Positions 1-10,358 of a stretch of 64,000 nucleotides of DNA are shown here, piece after piece. The notes under the pieces were generated by a model. The model was given only the letters and a program-made list of their open reading frames with translations. It was not told where the DNA came from and did no database searches. The stretch's first letter is position 1. The number at the start of each line of letters is the position of its first letter. The position numbers were made by a program, and so were the translations under genes. Source of the DNA: Cheiracanthium punctorium (taxonomy: Eukaryota; Arthropoda; Arachnida; Araneae; Cheiracanthiidae); assembly GCA_038373885.1 (NCBI GenBank), contig JAWZYV010006255.1, forward strand, positions 310,001 to 374,000, written 5' to 3'.

Positions 1-100
1 CGGCTACATGGTACAGTTAACTTGACGACACCAAAAACCGAGTTAATACTTTGGTCTCGTCAAACGAATTTATTGGCCGCAATTTGCTTTATTTTTTCAA

Positions 101-154
101 TTTTGGCACCGAAATCTAGCATGGCATTTAAATAGCCCGGAGCAAAAGGGTTAA
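101..154. mobile_element. possible piggyBac-type right terminus (partial)
   Basis: The stretch ends GCAAAAGGG followed by TTAA at 151-154. Read on the minus strand this is TTAA then CCCTTTTGC, the layout of a piggyBac-type end (CCC start, TTAA target). The other end would lie left of the window, so only a half-site is visible. This is a weak call. Confidence 0.25.
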
Positions 155-242
155 ACTCGTGTCGAGTCCATTTTCGAACTACCCCCCTTAACAATCAAAC
201 TACGCCCCTCTGAGGCGTGGTCCCCACGTTGGGAAACATTCA
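155..242. other. unassigned sequence with C-rich stretch
   Basis: Non-coding sequence containing a run of C's and a short imperfect inverted repeat (CCCCTCTGAGGCGTGG). It resembles the edge of a dispersed element, but no second copy or terminus was found in the window. Confidence 0.3.
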
Positions 243-325
243 TGTAGCCTATTGAAAATGGTATATATAGCATTTATAGTTTTACTACAGGAGCACTCAA
301 AATATTTCAAATACATTGCGCTCCA
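243..325 (-). repeat. ~172-bp dispersed repeat, partial monomer
   Basis: Contains the family signature on the minus strand: a TATTGAAAATGG block, then TTTACTACAGGAGCACTCAA, then a block ending AATACATTGCGCTC. The same ordered blocks recur near 3.1, 4.1, 4.25, 18.4, 23.7-24.4, 44.45, 51.6-51.9, 59.7-60.0 and 60.9-61.4 kb. No coding potential. Confidence 0.6.
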
Positions 326-819
326 TTGGACGTTTTTTTTTTTTGTTTTTGTTTTTCTTTTTTTAATCGTATCATCCTACTATACAATTACGCTGATCCC
401 TGACATGAAGATAAAATTGTTTCCGCCATTACTACAAAAAGATTAGACAAAAAGCCTAGTAACTTCTTCACCGTTTGTAGGATCCGCTTGAAATTTTTCA
501 TAATTATGTATAAAAATATAGAAAGCAATCTGCGCCTGCGCTACTTTAAAAATCTTCAAATCCACCCGTTCCTTCTTAAGCGATTTTTCGCTTTTTTTTT
601 CAGCACCATTTTATTTCCAAGAGTAAAAAAAGCGAGTCATTGACAAAATTACCTATTTAAGTGATTATGACGTCATACAATTGGGATTCCAATTCGTGTA
701 AAATAGTTTTTCCAGATTACACAGTTTATTAATTTTTTTTCACAAATAAATCGTCTGCATGGTTATCAGAACAGCTGTATACACAAAACGAAATCTTTCG
801 AATGCATAAAAATTCCATG
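326..819. other. AT-rich non-coding stretch
   Basis: Homopolymer T runs and low-complexity AT sequence. No terminal repeats, tandem units or protein similarity seen. Confidence 0.5.
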
Positions 820-839
820 CGTTTCCAGAAGAGCATGAA

Positions 840-974
840 ATTCGATTTGGATATAATAAAAATTGAATATGAACTTATCTATTTTAGGTGGATGAAAATT
901 AAATTTATTACATGTACTCAATTTTTTTTCTAACGCCCGTTGTAATTGCCTCCGCAATGGGATTTTACTTCTAG
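840..974 (+). mobile_element. short Helitron-like element, 3' terminus
   Basis: Starts near a TATAATAAAAATTGAATATG block and ends with a stem-loop (CCCGTTGT ... GCAATGGG, 936-961) followed about 9 bases later by CTAG (971-974) and then T. A terminal hairpin shortly before CTRR, with a T next to the insertion site, is the classic Helitron 3' end. A second copy of the same end lies at 2490-3031 and shares the TTTTAGGTGGA block upstream. No Rep/helicase coding is present, so it is non-autonomous. Confidence 0.5.
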
Positions 975-984
975 TTTAGTCTAT

Positions 985-1660
985 GTAAAAAAAAAAAAAA
1001 AGACGAACTGAAAAATGTCAGTTAGTTGGTTAGTTAGTTTGTCTGTGTCTCGCGTAGCACCGAAACGGTGATCATAGACCCACCAAATTTTGTTTGGAAA
1101 TTTTCCAGCATGGGTCCCGAGGTACCCTCAACCGATTTTTTCGAAATTCGAATTATTTAGGACATATTGATAAAAAACCTATCGCAAAAGGCTGATTTTT
1201 GCTCTCCGCCAATTCGCAATTGTAACCCCCCTCAGTGGAAAGAGTGAGGATTAAACATATCTAAGTTGCCATATTTAGCAAGTTTATTTAAATGTTTCAG
1301 ACTCTTGAAGTAAAAAGATAAGAATAACGATTTTTTTTGTTTAGACTATTTGTAAGGTTATTTTTTATTTAAAATATCGTGTGCATGTGAAATCAGATCA
1401 GGAATGAAATATTTTATACTAAAATATACACATAAAAGAAAAGTAGGATTAGGAAATTTTCCGAGACTAAAATGTGAAACTTTTTAATTTGGCTAAAAAT
1501 AAAATAGTGTATATGCGATTTTGAGAAGATGTGATTCTAACGCTTGGCGCATTATATCGTCTGCTACTTGGATTATGAATACACCTGAATAAGTTTTTGA
1601 AATTTTCATTCAGTTCGAATTTTGCATTTTTCTGCGCAGCTTTTCCCCATCTATTTCTAA
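985..1660 (+). mobile_element. diverged Helitron-family internal sequence
   Basis: Aligns by eye with 52490-52860 and 63230-63800. Shared blocks include GTAACCCC, GATTTTTTTTGTT, the near-invariant ATATCGTGTGCATG, and GATTTTGAGAA. The 5' TC terminus seen in the copies at 52317 and 63014 is not recognisable here, so this looks like an older fragment. Non-coding. Confidence 0.5.
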
Positions 1661-2507
1661 TGTATTATATCCAGGTAAAGGATGTTAGAAATATCAATTT
1701 TAATTTTGTTTAACAACACTCATGAATAATGATATACTTTCTAACTTAATGGAATAAGGAAAGAAAATAGGGGAGACCCATAAATTATAATGCGCTTTTA
1801 ATACATTGCACTTTAGTGCATAATTAAAATTGGAAAGTGTTTCACTTTCTCTTTTTTTTTCTTTTTTTCGGCTTTCCGTTTTTTGATAAAGGTCAATATA
1901 TCCAGAAGCTCTTCAGAATTAATATAGGACGAAAATATTTTGCTCATTTTTGTAGGTTTTTATCATTTAACCATCTTATTTTTGTAACCAGGGGTGGCCC
2001 GACACCGTAAGCATCGCATCTGGGCGCCAGATTCGAAGGAGCATAATTTCGAACTCAAAAACTAAGTAGAGCAGAAAAGAGGGAGTCTTTACATTAGCAG
2101 GGGGCGGCACTTACCGTAGAGCCGCTACTGTTTGTAACCATCTTAACTTTAAATTCCATTCAGAATCTGAGAGATTTCAGTTCCAAGGAAGCAATTGAGA
2201 AACAAGATTCTCTCCGAACAAGATTTATTAAGATGGCGAACCAACTGGTCGCCGGAGGCGGCTATAAAAATAAAAGGTTATTATAAATCGGTTAATTACT
2301 GCGTAACGAATTTTCAAAATTTCTAGTGAAATCGTCATAGCTTAATGTAATCAGATAAAATATTTTTCGAGGTACTCCAAGGTACTCTCTCCGAACTTTC
2401 TTTCCTTATTCCATTAAGTTGGAAAGTATATCATTATTCATGAGTGTCATTAAACAAAATTAAAATTGATATTTCTAACATCCTTTATTAACCTAGTATA
2501 TAATAAA
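1661..2507. mobile_element. inverted-repeat element with ~105-bp arms
   Basis: The left arm (about 1661-1772) and right arm (about 2390-2507) are reverse complements with only a few differences. Both contain AGGATGTTAGAAATATCAAT and the block TTAATGGAATAAGGAAAGAA. Spacer is about 620 bp and holds an hAT MITE at 1989-2130. No ORF of note. Superfamily undetermined because no clean target duplication was identified. Confidence 0.55.
1981..2138. mobile_element. hAT-type MITE with 8-bp TSD
   Basis: A 142-bp element (1989-2130) begins CAGGGGTGGCCC and ends GCCGCTACTG. It is flanked on both sides by the identical 8-mer TTTGTAAC (1981-1988 and 2131-2138). CAG...CTG termini plus a perfect 8-bp target duplication are diagnostic of hAT transposition. 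It carries no coding sequence. It lies inside the inverted-repeat element at 1661-2507. Confidence 0.75.
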
Positions 2508-3031
2508 AATTGAGTATGAAGTTTTTTATTTTAGGTGGACGAAGATTAAATTTATGGAGTGCAGACATATTAGGTTGTAACGAAAGTTTCCCGCCACCGC
2601 AAACTTCGTCAGCACACAGTTCTCGTTGGCGTATTTGCTCAATTTTGTGAAACGATTTTTGGCATTTGAAAGAAAGAGGTTTACTTTATAACACTGTGTT
2701 GTGAAATCTGTAAAAAATATAGTTATCATTAAGTATAAGGTGTCTCAAATAGAACTATCACTCTAGAGGATTAGAACAATCATTTACTTCCAGTTGTGTT
2801 GCAAAAAGTCATCTACATAATATCAACGAATTATGAGTACAGCTCAAAGTACTATTGTTGTATCATGTGACACTATGCAGGTTTGGTACCGAAAGTTCAA
2901 AAACAGTTATCTAAGGAGCTAGACGTTAGTATTTTAGGCAGATATGGCGGAAAACTTTCGTTACAACCTGATACTTTCGTCAAATGTTTTTTCTAGCGCC
3001 TGTTGCAATTGCCTCCACAACGGGCTTCTAG
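2490..3031 (+). mobile_element. Helitron-like 3' end, split by a TIR element
   Basis: Second copy of the short element at 840-974. It begins near TATATAATAAAAATTGAGTA and ends with a hairpin (2999-3024, ending ACAACGGG) and CTAG at 3028-3031, followed by T. Compared with the first copy it is interrupted at about 2572-2969 by an unrelated TIR element, which gives the order of insertion. Confidence 0.5.
2572..2969. mobile_element. ~398-bp TIR element
   Basis: Starts AGGTTGTAACGAAAGTTT and ends with the near-exact reverse complement AAACTTTCGTTACAACCT, giving terminal inverted repeats of about 25 bp. It interrupts the Helitron-like copy at 2490-3031. A TA target is possible (TA left, TG right), which would fit Tc1/mariner with one decayed flank. 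No transposase coding. Confidence 0.6.
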
Positions 3032-3054
3032 TTTTAGAGATATTCTGCTACTTG

Positions 3055-3215
3055 AAATGAAACAAAATTTATATATGCGATTAAAGATTACAAGATGAAG
3101 CTTTCCATCGAAAATAATGTCTGTATGGTAAATAGTTTTTCTACAGAAGCAGTCAAAATAATTTCAATGCAATACGGTCAGTGGCAGTTTAGAGACAGGC
3201 ACCTGTTTAAAGCAT
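3055..3215 (-). repeat. ~172-bp dispersed repeat, monomer
   Basis: Carries the ordered family blocks on the minus strand: AGAGATATTC, the AATAATGTCTGTAT block, TTCTACAGAAGCAGTCAA and CAATGCAATACGGTC. Diverged relative to the copies at 4060-4350. Confidence 0.55.
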
Positions 3216-3237
3216 ATAATACTATCCTACAATATGA

Positions 3238-3560
3238 TTAGCTAGTAATCCGACGACGATCGTGTGCCTCCCTCAAAGTTGTGCCGAAAGTCGCCAATGT
3301 TGGCGACTTTTGCAATAAATTTCCAAATAGGGTGCGAAAAAAATGCTTTGAAAATGAACCGAACTTGGCGATATTTTCATTATTCGGCGAAAATCGAGAA
3401 ATGTAATTACATATAATCGCGGCGGTCATCAACGTCAAACTATTTTTTGCTCAAATTTGCTGGTAAACTGTCGCCAATAGTATACCGAACCATAAATAAA
3501 TTCATGTGTCCGGCATTTATCTTGGCGATAAATTGCTCGTCTTGGCGGAGGACCTAAAAA
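3238..3560 (-). repeat. TGGCGA-rich dispersed repeat
   Basis: Contains repeated TTGGCGA/TCGCCAA words, including AGTCGCCAATGTTGGCGAC, a local palindrome around 3290-3310. The opposite-strand counterpart is at 23360-23860, which shares the CGTGTGCC/CCTC block and the AAGTCGCCAA ... TTGGTGACTTTTGG module. Non-coding in all frames beyond chance ORFs. Confidence 0.5.
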
Positions 3561-3656
3561 AAAAATCTAATCTGATTATATTAAGCAATGACGATTTCAC
3601 TAGGAATTTTGGAAATTCGTTACTCGCGCATTAATTAATCGATTAATAGCATTGTG

Positions 3657-4055
3657 TTTTGTTAAGGAATGGCTAAGGGCTATCTGCTTAGGAGTGGAAC
3701 GGTGTTGCGTCGGTCGAAGGAATTTCTCTGAACGACGAAAACCCGTTAATATGTTACAACCCGAAACGGGTTAAATTATTTACAAGAAACAAAATAGCAA
3801 ACTTGGAATCTTTAGCGCGTGTAAAATTAATTTTAGACTGCTAACCCTTAAAAAAGTAAATTTCTCGCTCTCTGTGTTTATCCGATTCCTTTTATACCGT
3901 TATATTGTATAAAAGGAATATTTATATTTTTAACTTACCAGCAAGTTTGAGAGGTCTTTATGATTTCGGTTTGTTTGTCTGTTCTGTTGTCCATTCGTCA
4001 AGTGTTCTAACTGGTGTAAATATACACCGATTTGTGCGAAATTTATGTTTTTTTT
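3657..4055. other. unassigned stretch with CGGG palindrome
   Basis: Holds an interrupted palindrome near 3738-3772 (AACCCGTT ... AACCCGAAACGGGTT) and a TTTTATACCGTTATATTGTATAAAA hairpin-like segment near 3891-3915. No second copies identified; no coding signal. Confidence 0.35.
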
Positions 4056-4059
4056 TCTA

Positions 4060-4350
4060 TGTACCTTATTGAAAATGGTGTAAGTAGCATTTATAGTTCT
4101 TTTACAGGAGAAAAAAAATCCAATACATTGAATTCTATGGGCAGTCATTCTTGAAAACGTATTTTAGAGATATTCGGTTTTTTGATAGAAAACAAAGTTG
4201 GCATACATATCATTAAGGCTCACAAAATAATGCTCTCCATTGAGAATAGTGTCTGTATTATTCATAGTTCTTCTACAGGAGCACTTAAAAGAATTCCAAT
4301 ACATTACAGTCTGTGGCATTTGAGAGGCACTAATACATTTCTAGCACAAG
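4060..4350 (-). repeat. ~172-bp repeat, two head-to-tail monomers
   Basis: The block CCAATACATT occurs at about 4120 and again at about 4292, a spacing of ~172 bp. Each is preceded by the TACAGGAG block. This is a clean dimer on the minus strand relative to the copy at 24.1 kb. It shows that the dispersed copies derive from a tandem unit. Confidence 0.6.
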
Positions 4351-4385
4351 ACACTGAGTATAAAAATTTTATATTCTTCAATTAA

Positions 4386-5870
4386 ACGCTGGAAAAAATA
4401 TTTAAAGATTTTTTACAGGGTCTCATAAAATTGCATTTATAGTGATAATACAACATTATCTTATCTCCAAAACCTCACCAGTTTTAAGGAAAATACATCA
4501 CCAAATTTGTTGCAAAAACATGTTTGTGTTGGAAAGTGTTTTATAATTTATTCTTTTGGCATGCTTTATCTTTTTCGTGGTCTTTTGGATAACATTTACC
4601 TAGTTCACAGTTTTGCTTAGACACTATTCGGATGTGGCAAATTGAGCTTGTGCTGCCACACATGTGCATTCAAATACAAATGACTGATAGCAATGATTGG
4701 AACCGTACAAGAATCGCTTCCTACGAACATGTTACCCATGTTAGAGCACTGGAACGCATTTAATCATTTATTTATACAGTAATATATGTGGAGGAAGTTA
4801 AGTGTTCGAAAGTGACATGTAATTATTTGACAAGTTTGTCGTTCTTGTTTTACTACAGCTTAAATATTGTTTTATAGGAGTCTTGTACGGTTTAGGAATT
4901 CGATATGATTTAACGAAAATTATTAATCTGTCAATAGGTTTGGTCCATCCTTTAATCTTATCAACTTTTCGATACAATGCCATCTGAAGAGATTGCTTCC
5001 ATTCACAAGCACAACAGTACTGTTTGTTTATTGATCTGGATAACGCTATTAACTGCACTCGCAATGTATACTTCGGGAGTTGAATACTCCCTCAAACTTG
5101 ACTACATAGCAGAAGTACGTCAGCGCGCCGCTAATTTATACAATACTCTCGGTGACCCGTCATTTTGAGTTAAGGAAATATTTGACAGTGACGCGAAATG
5201 TATTTACTCCTTCATTCAACATTAGTGAAATGATAATACATTTATCGATCCCACCGAGTTTCAAATGTATGACTCAATAAAGTGCGCCAACGTGGCAGAA
5301 AATACAGCTTAAACTTTCTCAAATGCAGCTGCGAGTTTCGATAACCAAGTTACAGAACAACTTTGTTTGGAAGCAAACTTCATGACTAAGTTACGCCCTC
5401 GTAGTTTTGCTTAAGGCTATTGTAAACATTCAGAAAACGTGCATATTAAGTAATGAGATAATAAGTATTTAAAAGTTAAAACTATATACTTTACTTTTCA
5501 GGCAGTTTTTTCGGTAAAATTTAGTTGAAACCTTGCTCTATAGACTGTAATTATAAGTGCAGTTGCCTATATTGAAGTATCTTTAAAATCTAGTAAAGAA
5601 TGTTTTCGCTATTCCAGGTGCAATGGACATTTTTAGTAACTGTAAGAAATTTCTTTATTGTCTGCAGTTAAAAACCAGAAAATTGCGAATGTTTAAAATA
5701 GTAACAATAATTTGTATCCCTAGATGATGAAGTCGGGGATGTAAATTTTTTATCTGTATGCATAAAGGAAGATATCCTGACTGACGTTCAACGCCCTGCA
5801 AGATCTACAGTAGATACATACATGAAAATTTGGGATCTTATAGCTTTTGTGCCCTAGGCTTCATTTAAGA
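4386..5870. other. unassigned AT-rich stretch
   Basis: No terminal repeats, tandem units or transposase similarity seen. The short open frames here (63-88 codons, at 4798-5168) overlap on opposite strands, lack family motifs and are treated as chance. Confidence 0.4.
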
Positions 5871-5879
5871 AACTATTTT

Positions 5880-6180
5880 TAAGAATTCGTTTTCTTTTCG
5901 GAAGGGGGTGGCGGCCAAAACGTTCTTTTCACATTCCCTTTCATATTTCAGAGGGAAAAATTAGATAACCATCAAATTCTTGCTTTAAAATGTAACTAAC
6001 AGAAAATCCTAAAAATCTTTTCTGGGTTTTTTAGAATTCTCAATCAAAAGGGAGTAAGGGTCCAAAACGTTCTTTTCACATTTCTGTTCATACCTCAGAA
6101 GAAAATAGTTAGACGCAAGAATTTTACGGCTAACAGAAAATTTAACTAGGAGTATGAAAAGGAAATTTATTACTTTTGAC
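5880..6180. repeat. ~150-bp tandem duplication
   Basis: Two diverged units start at AGAATTC (about 5882 and 6032). Shared block: CCAAAACGTTCTTTTCACAT at about 5917 and 6061, followed by TTCATA..TCAGA and later CTAACAGAAAAT. Period about 150 bp. Confidence 0.6.
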
Positions 6181-6379
6181 GCCATTTTTACATAATTTTA
6201 AAATTGTAGCAATAAGTTAAACGCTAACACGGTTTCACAAAAAGAAAAAAAAATTACCAAAAAATCAAAATTGTTCAGTCATGAAAAATGGATCCAGATA
6301 AAAATAAATAAATCATTTAGGAAACTAAAATTCTGTTAAGACAAGCAGATAAATCTAACCAAAATGTATTTATTATTTA

Positions 6380-6441
6380 TTTATTTTTATTTGTTGGTTT
6401 AATAGAAGCCATTCCGTGCGAAGAACGGGTACTCCAGCTAG
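6380..6441 (+). mobile_element. Helitron-type 3' terminus
   Basis: Stem-loop CCGTGCGAAGAACGG (about 6414-6428), then TACTCCAG leading to CTAG at 6438-6441. It matches the terminus at 56524-56552 (hairpin CCCGTGCAAAGAACGGG, TACTGAAG, CTAG). The 5' end was not located. The base after CTAG is C rather than the usual T. Confidence 0.45.
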
Positions 6442-6779
6442 CGTTCTCATAAAATGTTTAATGGAGCATTTGATGTGCCTAATCGTGCACTTGTATTGCC
6501 AAACAATGCACCCAATTTTTGCTGCGAGTATGGCCATAGTCAGAGCGAAATGAAACATTAATTATATTATTTTAGAAAACTAAATAAACTCAAAGCAAAA
6601 TATATATAAGAGCGGCTGCGGCCGAAATGGAGTGCAGGTGAACTCTCAAAACACATCTACTGGCATATGTCCATGCCACCAGTATCACAACTGTTTAGGC
6701 ACCAAAATCAAGCATCACTGAAAAGAAAACGGCACAGTACACTTGTACAGAAGAGTCTAATTAATCTGAGTTCTCTTTA

Positions 6780-7211
6780 TTAACGTCTCCTAGATATAGA
6801 AAGCCTGACAAATCAACGTTATCGACTTTGACGTCAGTATTAGATAGGCGTATGAGAGTTTGGTTTTCAAAAAATAAAACTATTGAAAATTTCCGGTAAA
6901 TGCTACAACTATGTATTAGAAAATATCTTAAATGAAATATTAAAACTAAAATACCCTTGTCATACTGATCATTCTGATCTGTTTCCTGATCATATTATCT
7001 AATTAGTCATGGTTAAAAACTGCCGTTTGTCCTAAAATTATATTTTTTTTATCTTAAATTATTAAAATATTTTTATTCATGAGTAAATTTACCAGAAATT
7101 TCCTATTGTTTTATTTTATGAAAATCAAACTTTTAGATTCAGGCTAATGACGGGGTCAAAGCTTATTAACGTAGAAGTCGTGAGGCTTTCTATATCTACG
7201 AGGCGTCTTAA
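6780..7211 (-). mobile_element. CCTCCTAG palindromic MITE, copy A
   Basis: A 424-bp element (6784-7207) with inverted ends CTCCTAGATATAGAAAGCCT / AGGCTTTCTATATCTACGAG. It is flanked by TTAA on both sides (6780-6783, 7208-7211). The interior matches copies B, C, D and E through blocks such as GGTTAAAAACTGCCGTTTGT and ACCAGAAATTTC. Orientation is opposite to C, D and E. A TGACGTCA motif sits in the left arm. No coding capacity. The TTAA flank is not conserved in the other copies, so the superfamily stays open. Confidence 0.65.
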
Positions 7212-7368
7212 TTGGAGCTCCTTTTAATGCGTATTGCTAAGCTTTCTTGTAGGAAATTAAACAACGTTAGATTCGTTTTTTAAACAGAAAATAAAGTGTC
7301 ATGCTTTTTGGAGTACTTTTTTATATTTACAAACCTGTGTGCTCGTTATTTTTTCGCTATTTGTCTCG

Positions 7369-7657
7369 CACTGAACCACGGGCGTATAAAAGGGGGGTTT
7401 AGGGGGTCTGAAAATTCCCCTTAATGTAAGCAAAATTGCTTATTTTGGCCGAATAGCCGCTTGTAATCTCCACACTTTAATGGGTAATAAAAAAATTGCG
7501 ATTAGGATTAAAATCCTTTTAATGCAACTGAATTGTTTTACAACTTATTTCTAGGAAAATTTATCGTCAATCAAATTTTACAGTAAGAATGGACCCCCCC
7601 CTCTTCATACCTGGATCCCTCCCGAGTGAAAGTTATAGCTATGTCTGTGCACTGAAC
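7369..7657. mobile_element. hAT-type MITE with 8-bp TSD
   Basis: A 273-bp element (7377-7649) opens CACGGGCGTATAAAAG and closes CTATGTCTGTG, so the ends read CACGGGCGTA and CACAGACATA. The identical 8-mer CACTGAAC flanks both sides (7369-7376 and 7650-7657). Long G and C runs sit just inside the termini, as in many invertebrate hAT MITEs. No coding. Confidence 0.7.
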
Positions 7658-7659
7658 GT

Positions 7660-9090
7660 ATATTGAAAAGTCTCTCTTCGATCTTATAATGCAGCTCCCA
7701 CAATCCGAGTTTTCACTAATCCGAGTCTGTTTCGGTCTCGATCGACTCGAATTGTCGGGACTGGACTTTGCGCAAATTAGTCCTTGTTATAAAATGTTCT
7801 GCAGTCAAAGCGTAGAACATTATTTGCATTTCTTGTTTCGACTGCATTTGTAAACTATCTCATTGACACAGCGCCTTGAATACGTGTACATTTTATCAAC
7901 TGTATCTATTCGCAGCTGACGTGTTCAACGATTCCCTGAAGAAAACAAGTTAATGCTCGTAATGCTCTTCCTCCACTGTCAATCAAGGGCCACTGTGACG
8001 TAGAAGTGGCCGCAATTTACCTGTCGGACTCTCTGAAGACTTAATTATACCCGAGTTTCACATTGTGATACGGATTGTGCATAGAAGAGTGCGTGTTGGA
8101 ATAGAATCTTTTAAACTCTGTGAGTTTCTAATTTCTTTTGTAGATCGTTAAATTGCTAAACAGTTTATAATTATACTGCACATACATTTAAAATACCTGC
8201 GATTACAATGAACGTGCGCAGTGGTAAAAAATTGTTACGTATCTATTTAACCTGTACTCGTGTAAAAGTATTTGTGTAAAATTTTAAGTCTGTCAGATAA
8301 AATGGCATAGAATTGTATTCGAAACAAATAAGCGAATAAACAGTTTTAGATTTTTTTCGTTCGTTGAAGCCATACTTTTTTGTGTGCATTAGCAAAAAGG
8401 AAATGCATCGCTTGCGTGGTGTCTTCGTAATGATGAGTGCAATGAGGGTAAACATTTGTGCGCAATTAAAAATGACATTAGATGCGCCACGCACTGACAG
8501 CGATTAACTCCTTGCGTACCATGTAACCGCCAATGGATGCATAGTATGTATAGGACAAAATCCCTTTGAAACCTCATGTGGATACATATCTTATTTAGGT
8601 GTACAACTAGTGTAATCAGCACAGGAAACATTTTAAGGTATATTCAGTGTCATATTACCGGCAGGGCAAACGGGGCAACTACCGAGGGCCCACAGATTTT
8701 AAGGCCCAAAAATCTGACATATTACACATTATAATTTTAATATAACATTAAAAAGGATAAAACAGTATCAAAAGTTAAATGATTTTTAATCGTAAAGTAT
8801 AAACAATTAAAATAATTCAAATTTACATTTGTATAAATTAATTTAAAGTTATTTTTAATTCTTTGAAATGCTCTCTAGTCGATATAACATACGAATTGTA
8901 GGAAAATAAATGACCACATTTTGTAAAGAGTATTTTTAATATTGAATTATCGCAAAAGTTTAGGCTTCATTAATAAATATTTTAAGAAATGACTGTTGGC
9001 AAAAAGTGGTTGTATTCTGTACTTGTTAGCAATGTGATATAGCATTTCGATGCAACGTTTAGCTATGGTAAAAAACACTCAAATTACTGG
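7660..9090. other. unassigned stretch with two possible element edges
   Basis: Around 7696-7725 the words CAATCCGAG and CTAATCCGAG repeat, which recalls pogo/Tigger ends but has no partner. Around 8661-8690 CAGGGCAAACGGGGCAAC resembles an hAT-type end, again without a partner. The rest is AT-rich with no coding signal. Confidence 0.3.
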
Positions 9091-9094
9091 TGTT

Positions 9095-9391
9095 AAACGA
9101 TAAAGTACATAAAAACTTTGTAAAAAAACACACATAAGAAGTTATAGGTAAGACGATACGCATGTTTCGGTCAAAAATTTTTTGACCTTCATCAGCCCAA
9201 GCCCTTCGTCGCAAGGAATACAGGGAACTCAAGGAAAAAGGAACACAGGGAACTTGAGTCCCTGTGTTCCTTGCGACGAAGGGCTTGGACTGATGAAGGT
9301 CAAAACAATTTTTGACCGAAACGTGCGTATCGTCTTACCTATAACTTCTTATGTGTGTTTTTTACAAAGTTTTTTATTTACTTTAACGTTT
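9095..9391. repeat. foldback hairpin with ~135-bp arms
   Basis: The left arm (9095-9235) and right arm (9253-9391) are close reverse complements. Both carry the ACTTTGTAAAAAA/TTTTTTACAAAGT end, ACACATAAGAAGTTATAGGT and CAAGCCCTTCGTCGCAAGGA (or complements), separated by a ~17-bp loop that repeats GGAACACAGGGAA. Transcribed, it would form a nearly perfect ~135-bp stem. A fragment of its end, TTTACAAAGTTTTTCATTAC, recurs at about 43873, inside a SINE. Confidence 0.75.
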
Positions 9392-9534
9392 AACTATGTT
9401 TCCTTGACATCATGCAACTATATTCGTTTATTTCAGATTACTTAAAACAAGTGTTTGAAAGGGGTAAGATATTTAAAACTTTCAGCATAAGCCAATGGTA
9501 ATTTTTTTAAGGGGGAGGTTATTGGAACTAGCCC

Positions 9535-9602
9535 AATTTGGGCTCTTCCAATTGGGCCCCTTTCTTCTGCCCGGGCCCACGGTTGTCTTGATCGGGCTCT
9601 GG
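9535..9602. mobile_element. hAT-type MITE right-end fragment
   Basis: The segment ending GATCGGGCTCTG matches the last ~30 bases of the complete MITE at 31225-31401, which ends AATCAGGCTCTG, including GCCCGGGCCCACGGTTG. The left end is missing, so this is a truncated copy. Confidence 0.4.
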
Positions 9603-9657
9603 GTATGTTTTCTTTTATTGGGATTGTAAAAAATTGCAATCCCATTAAAAGAAGTTA

Positions 9658-9762
9658 TACAAAGTATCCGAAAAGTCAATGCACACATTAAAAAAATTCA
9701 TAGAAAAGCAACAAATTATCGTATGAGTATGTGGTTTGTACAATAATGCTACACAGGCTTAC

Positions 9763-9796
<34 letters not shown>

Positions 9797-10358
9797 CACA
9801 CCGTAAAAAGAAAATAAGAAAATACATCTAAATTGTGTTTCACAGGTGGTGCTGCACCTTCACAGTAAGAAAAACAAACATAATGTAAGGTCTTTAATCA
9901 TCGTATTAAGCAGAATGCAATATCTTTCATTAACAGAGTTCAAAGTGTGCACCTTTTGTTGCTGGAACCACATCTAAACGGTTCATCCCATGTTCTAGCT
10001 AGCATGCATTGCTCTTTTTCTAAACATGTTACGAAACTTTCTGTGAACTGTAGATATGTATTTTGATTCGAAGTACCAACCAACGCAATGTGCTTTCTCA
10101 ATTGCAGTCGCCATAGTTGGCATGAACATTCCCGCACCGTCAGTGCTGTTTGAAACTCACGAGAAATCCCTATTGGCTTTCACTGCTGAAAACTAGAGAT
10201 GAAGCGCAATCTTTGAACACATTTTGGAAGTAACTTGTTTTAAGATAGAAAAATAAATTCTTGGTTCTGTGAAGCACTACTGAGGAACTGCATATTCATA
10301 CAACAATTAGTTGCTTTTCTGTGAATTTTTGTGTCAAGGACTTTTCGGACACCCTGTA
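9658..10358. mobile_element. mariner-type element, non-autonomous, ~80-bp TIRs
   Basis: The 697-bp element (9660-10356) is flanked by TA on both sides. The left end CAAAGTATCCGAAAAGTC matches the complement of the right end GACTTTTCGGACACCCTG, and similarity continues inward for about 80 bp (CATAGAAAAGCAACAAATTA on the left). The CAGGGTGTCC-type end with a TA target is characteristic of Tc1/mariner. A 65-codon minus-strand frame (9940-10137) has no DDE motif and is not called. Confidence 0.65.
9763..9796. repeat. poly-T tract
   Basis: An unbroken run of about 33 T inside the mariner-type element. Confidence 0.9.

Larger units (their letters stand above)
2277..3656. repeat. ~90-bp inverted repeat with 1.2-kb spacer
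   Basis: 2277-2367 and 3563-3656 are reverse complements at roughly 85% by eye. The shared core includes CTAGTGAAATCGTCAT (left arm) and its complement ATGACGATTTCACTAG (right arm). The pair encloses other elements, so it may be one old element filled by later insertions, or two independent copies of a dispersed repeat. Confidence 0.45.

Noticed and set aside
7688..7765. Possible pogo/Tigger terminus (CAATCCGAG ... CTAATCCGAG)
   Set aside because: No inverted partner or TA boundary could be found; similarity is from memory of style only.
8661..8710. Possible hAT MITE start CAGGGCAAACGGGGCAAC
   Set aside because: No matching right end or 8-bp duplication downstream.
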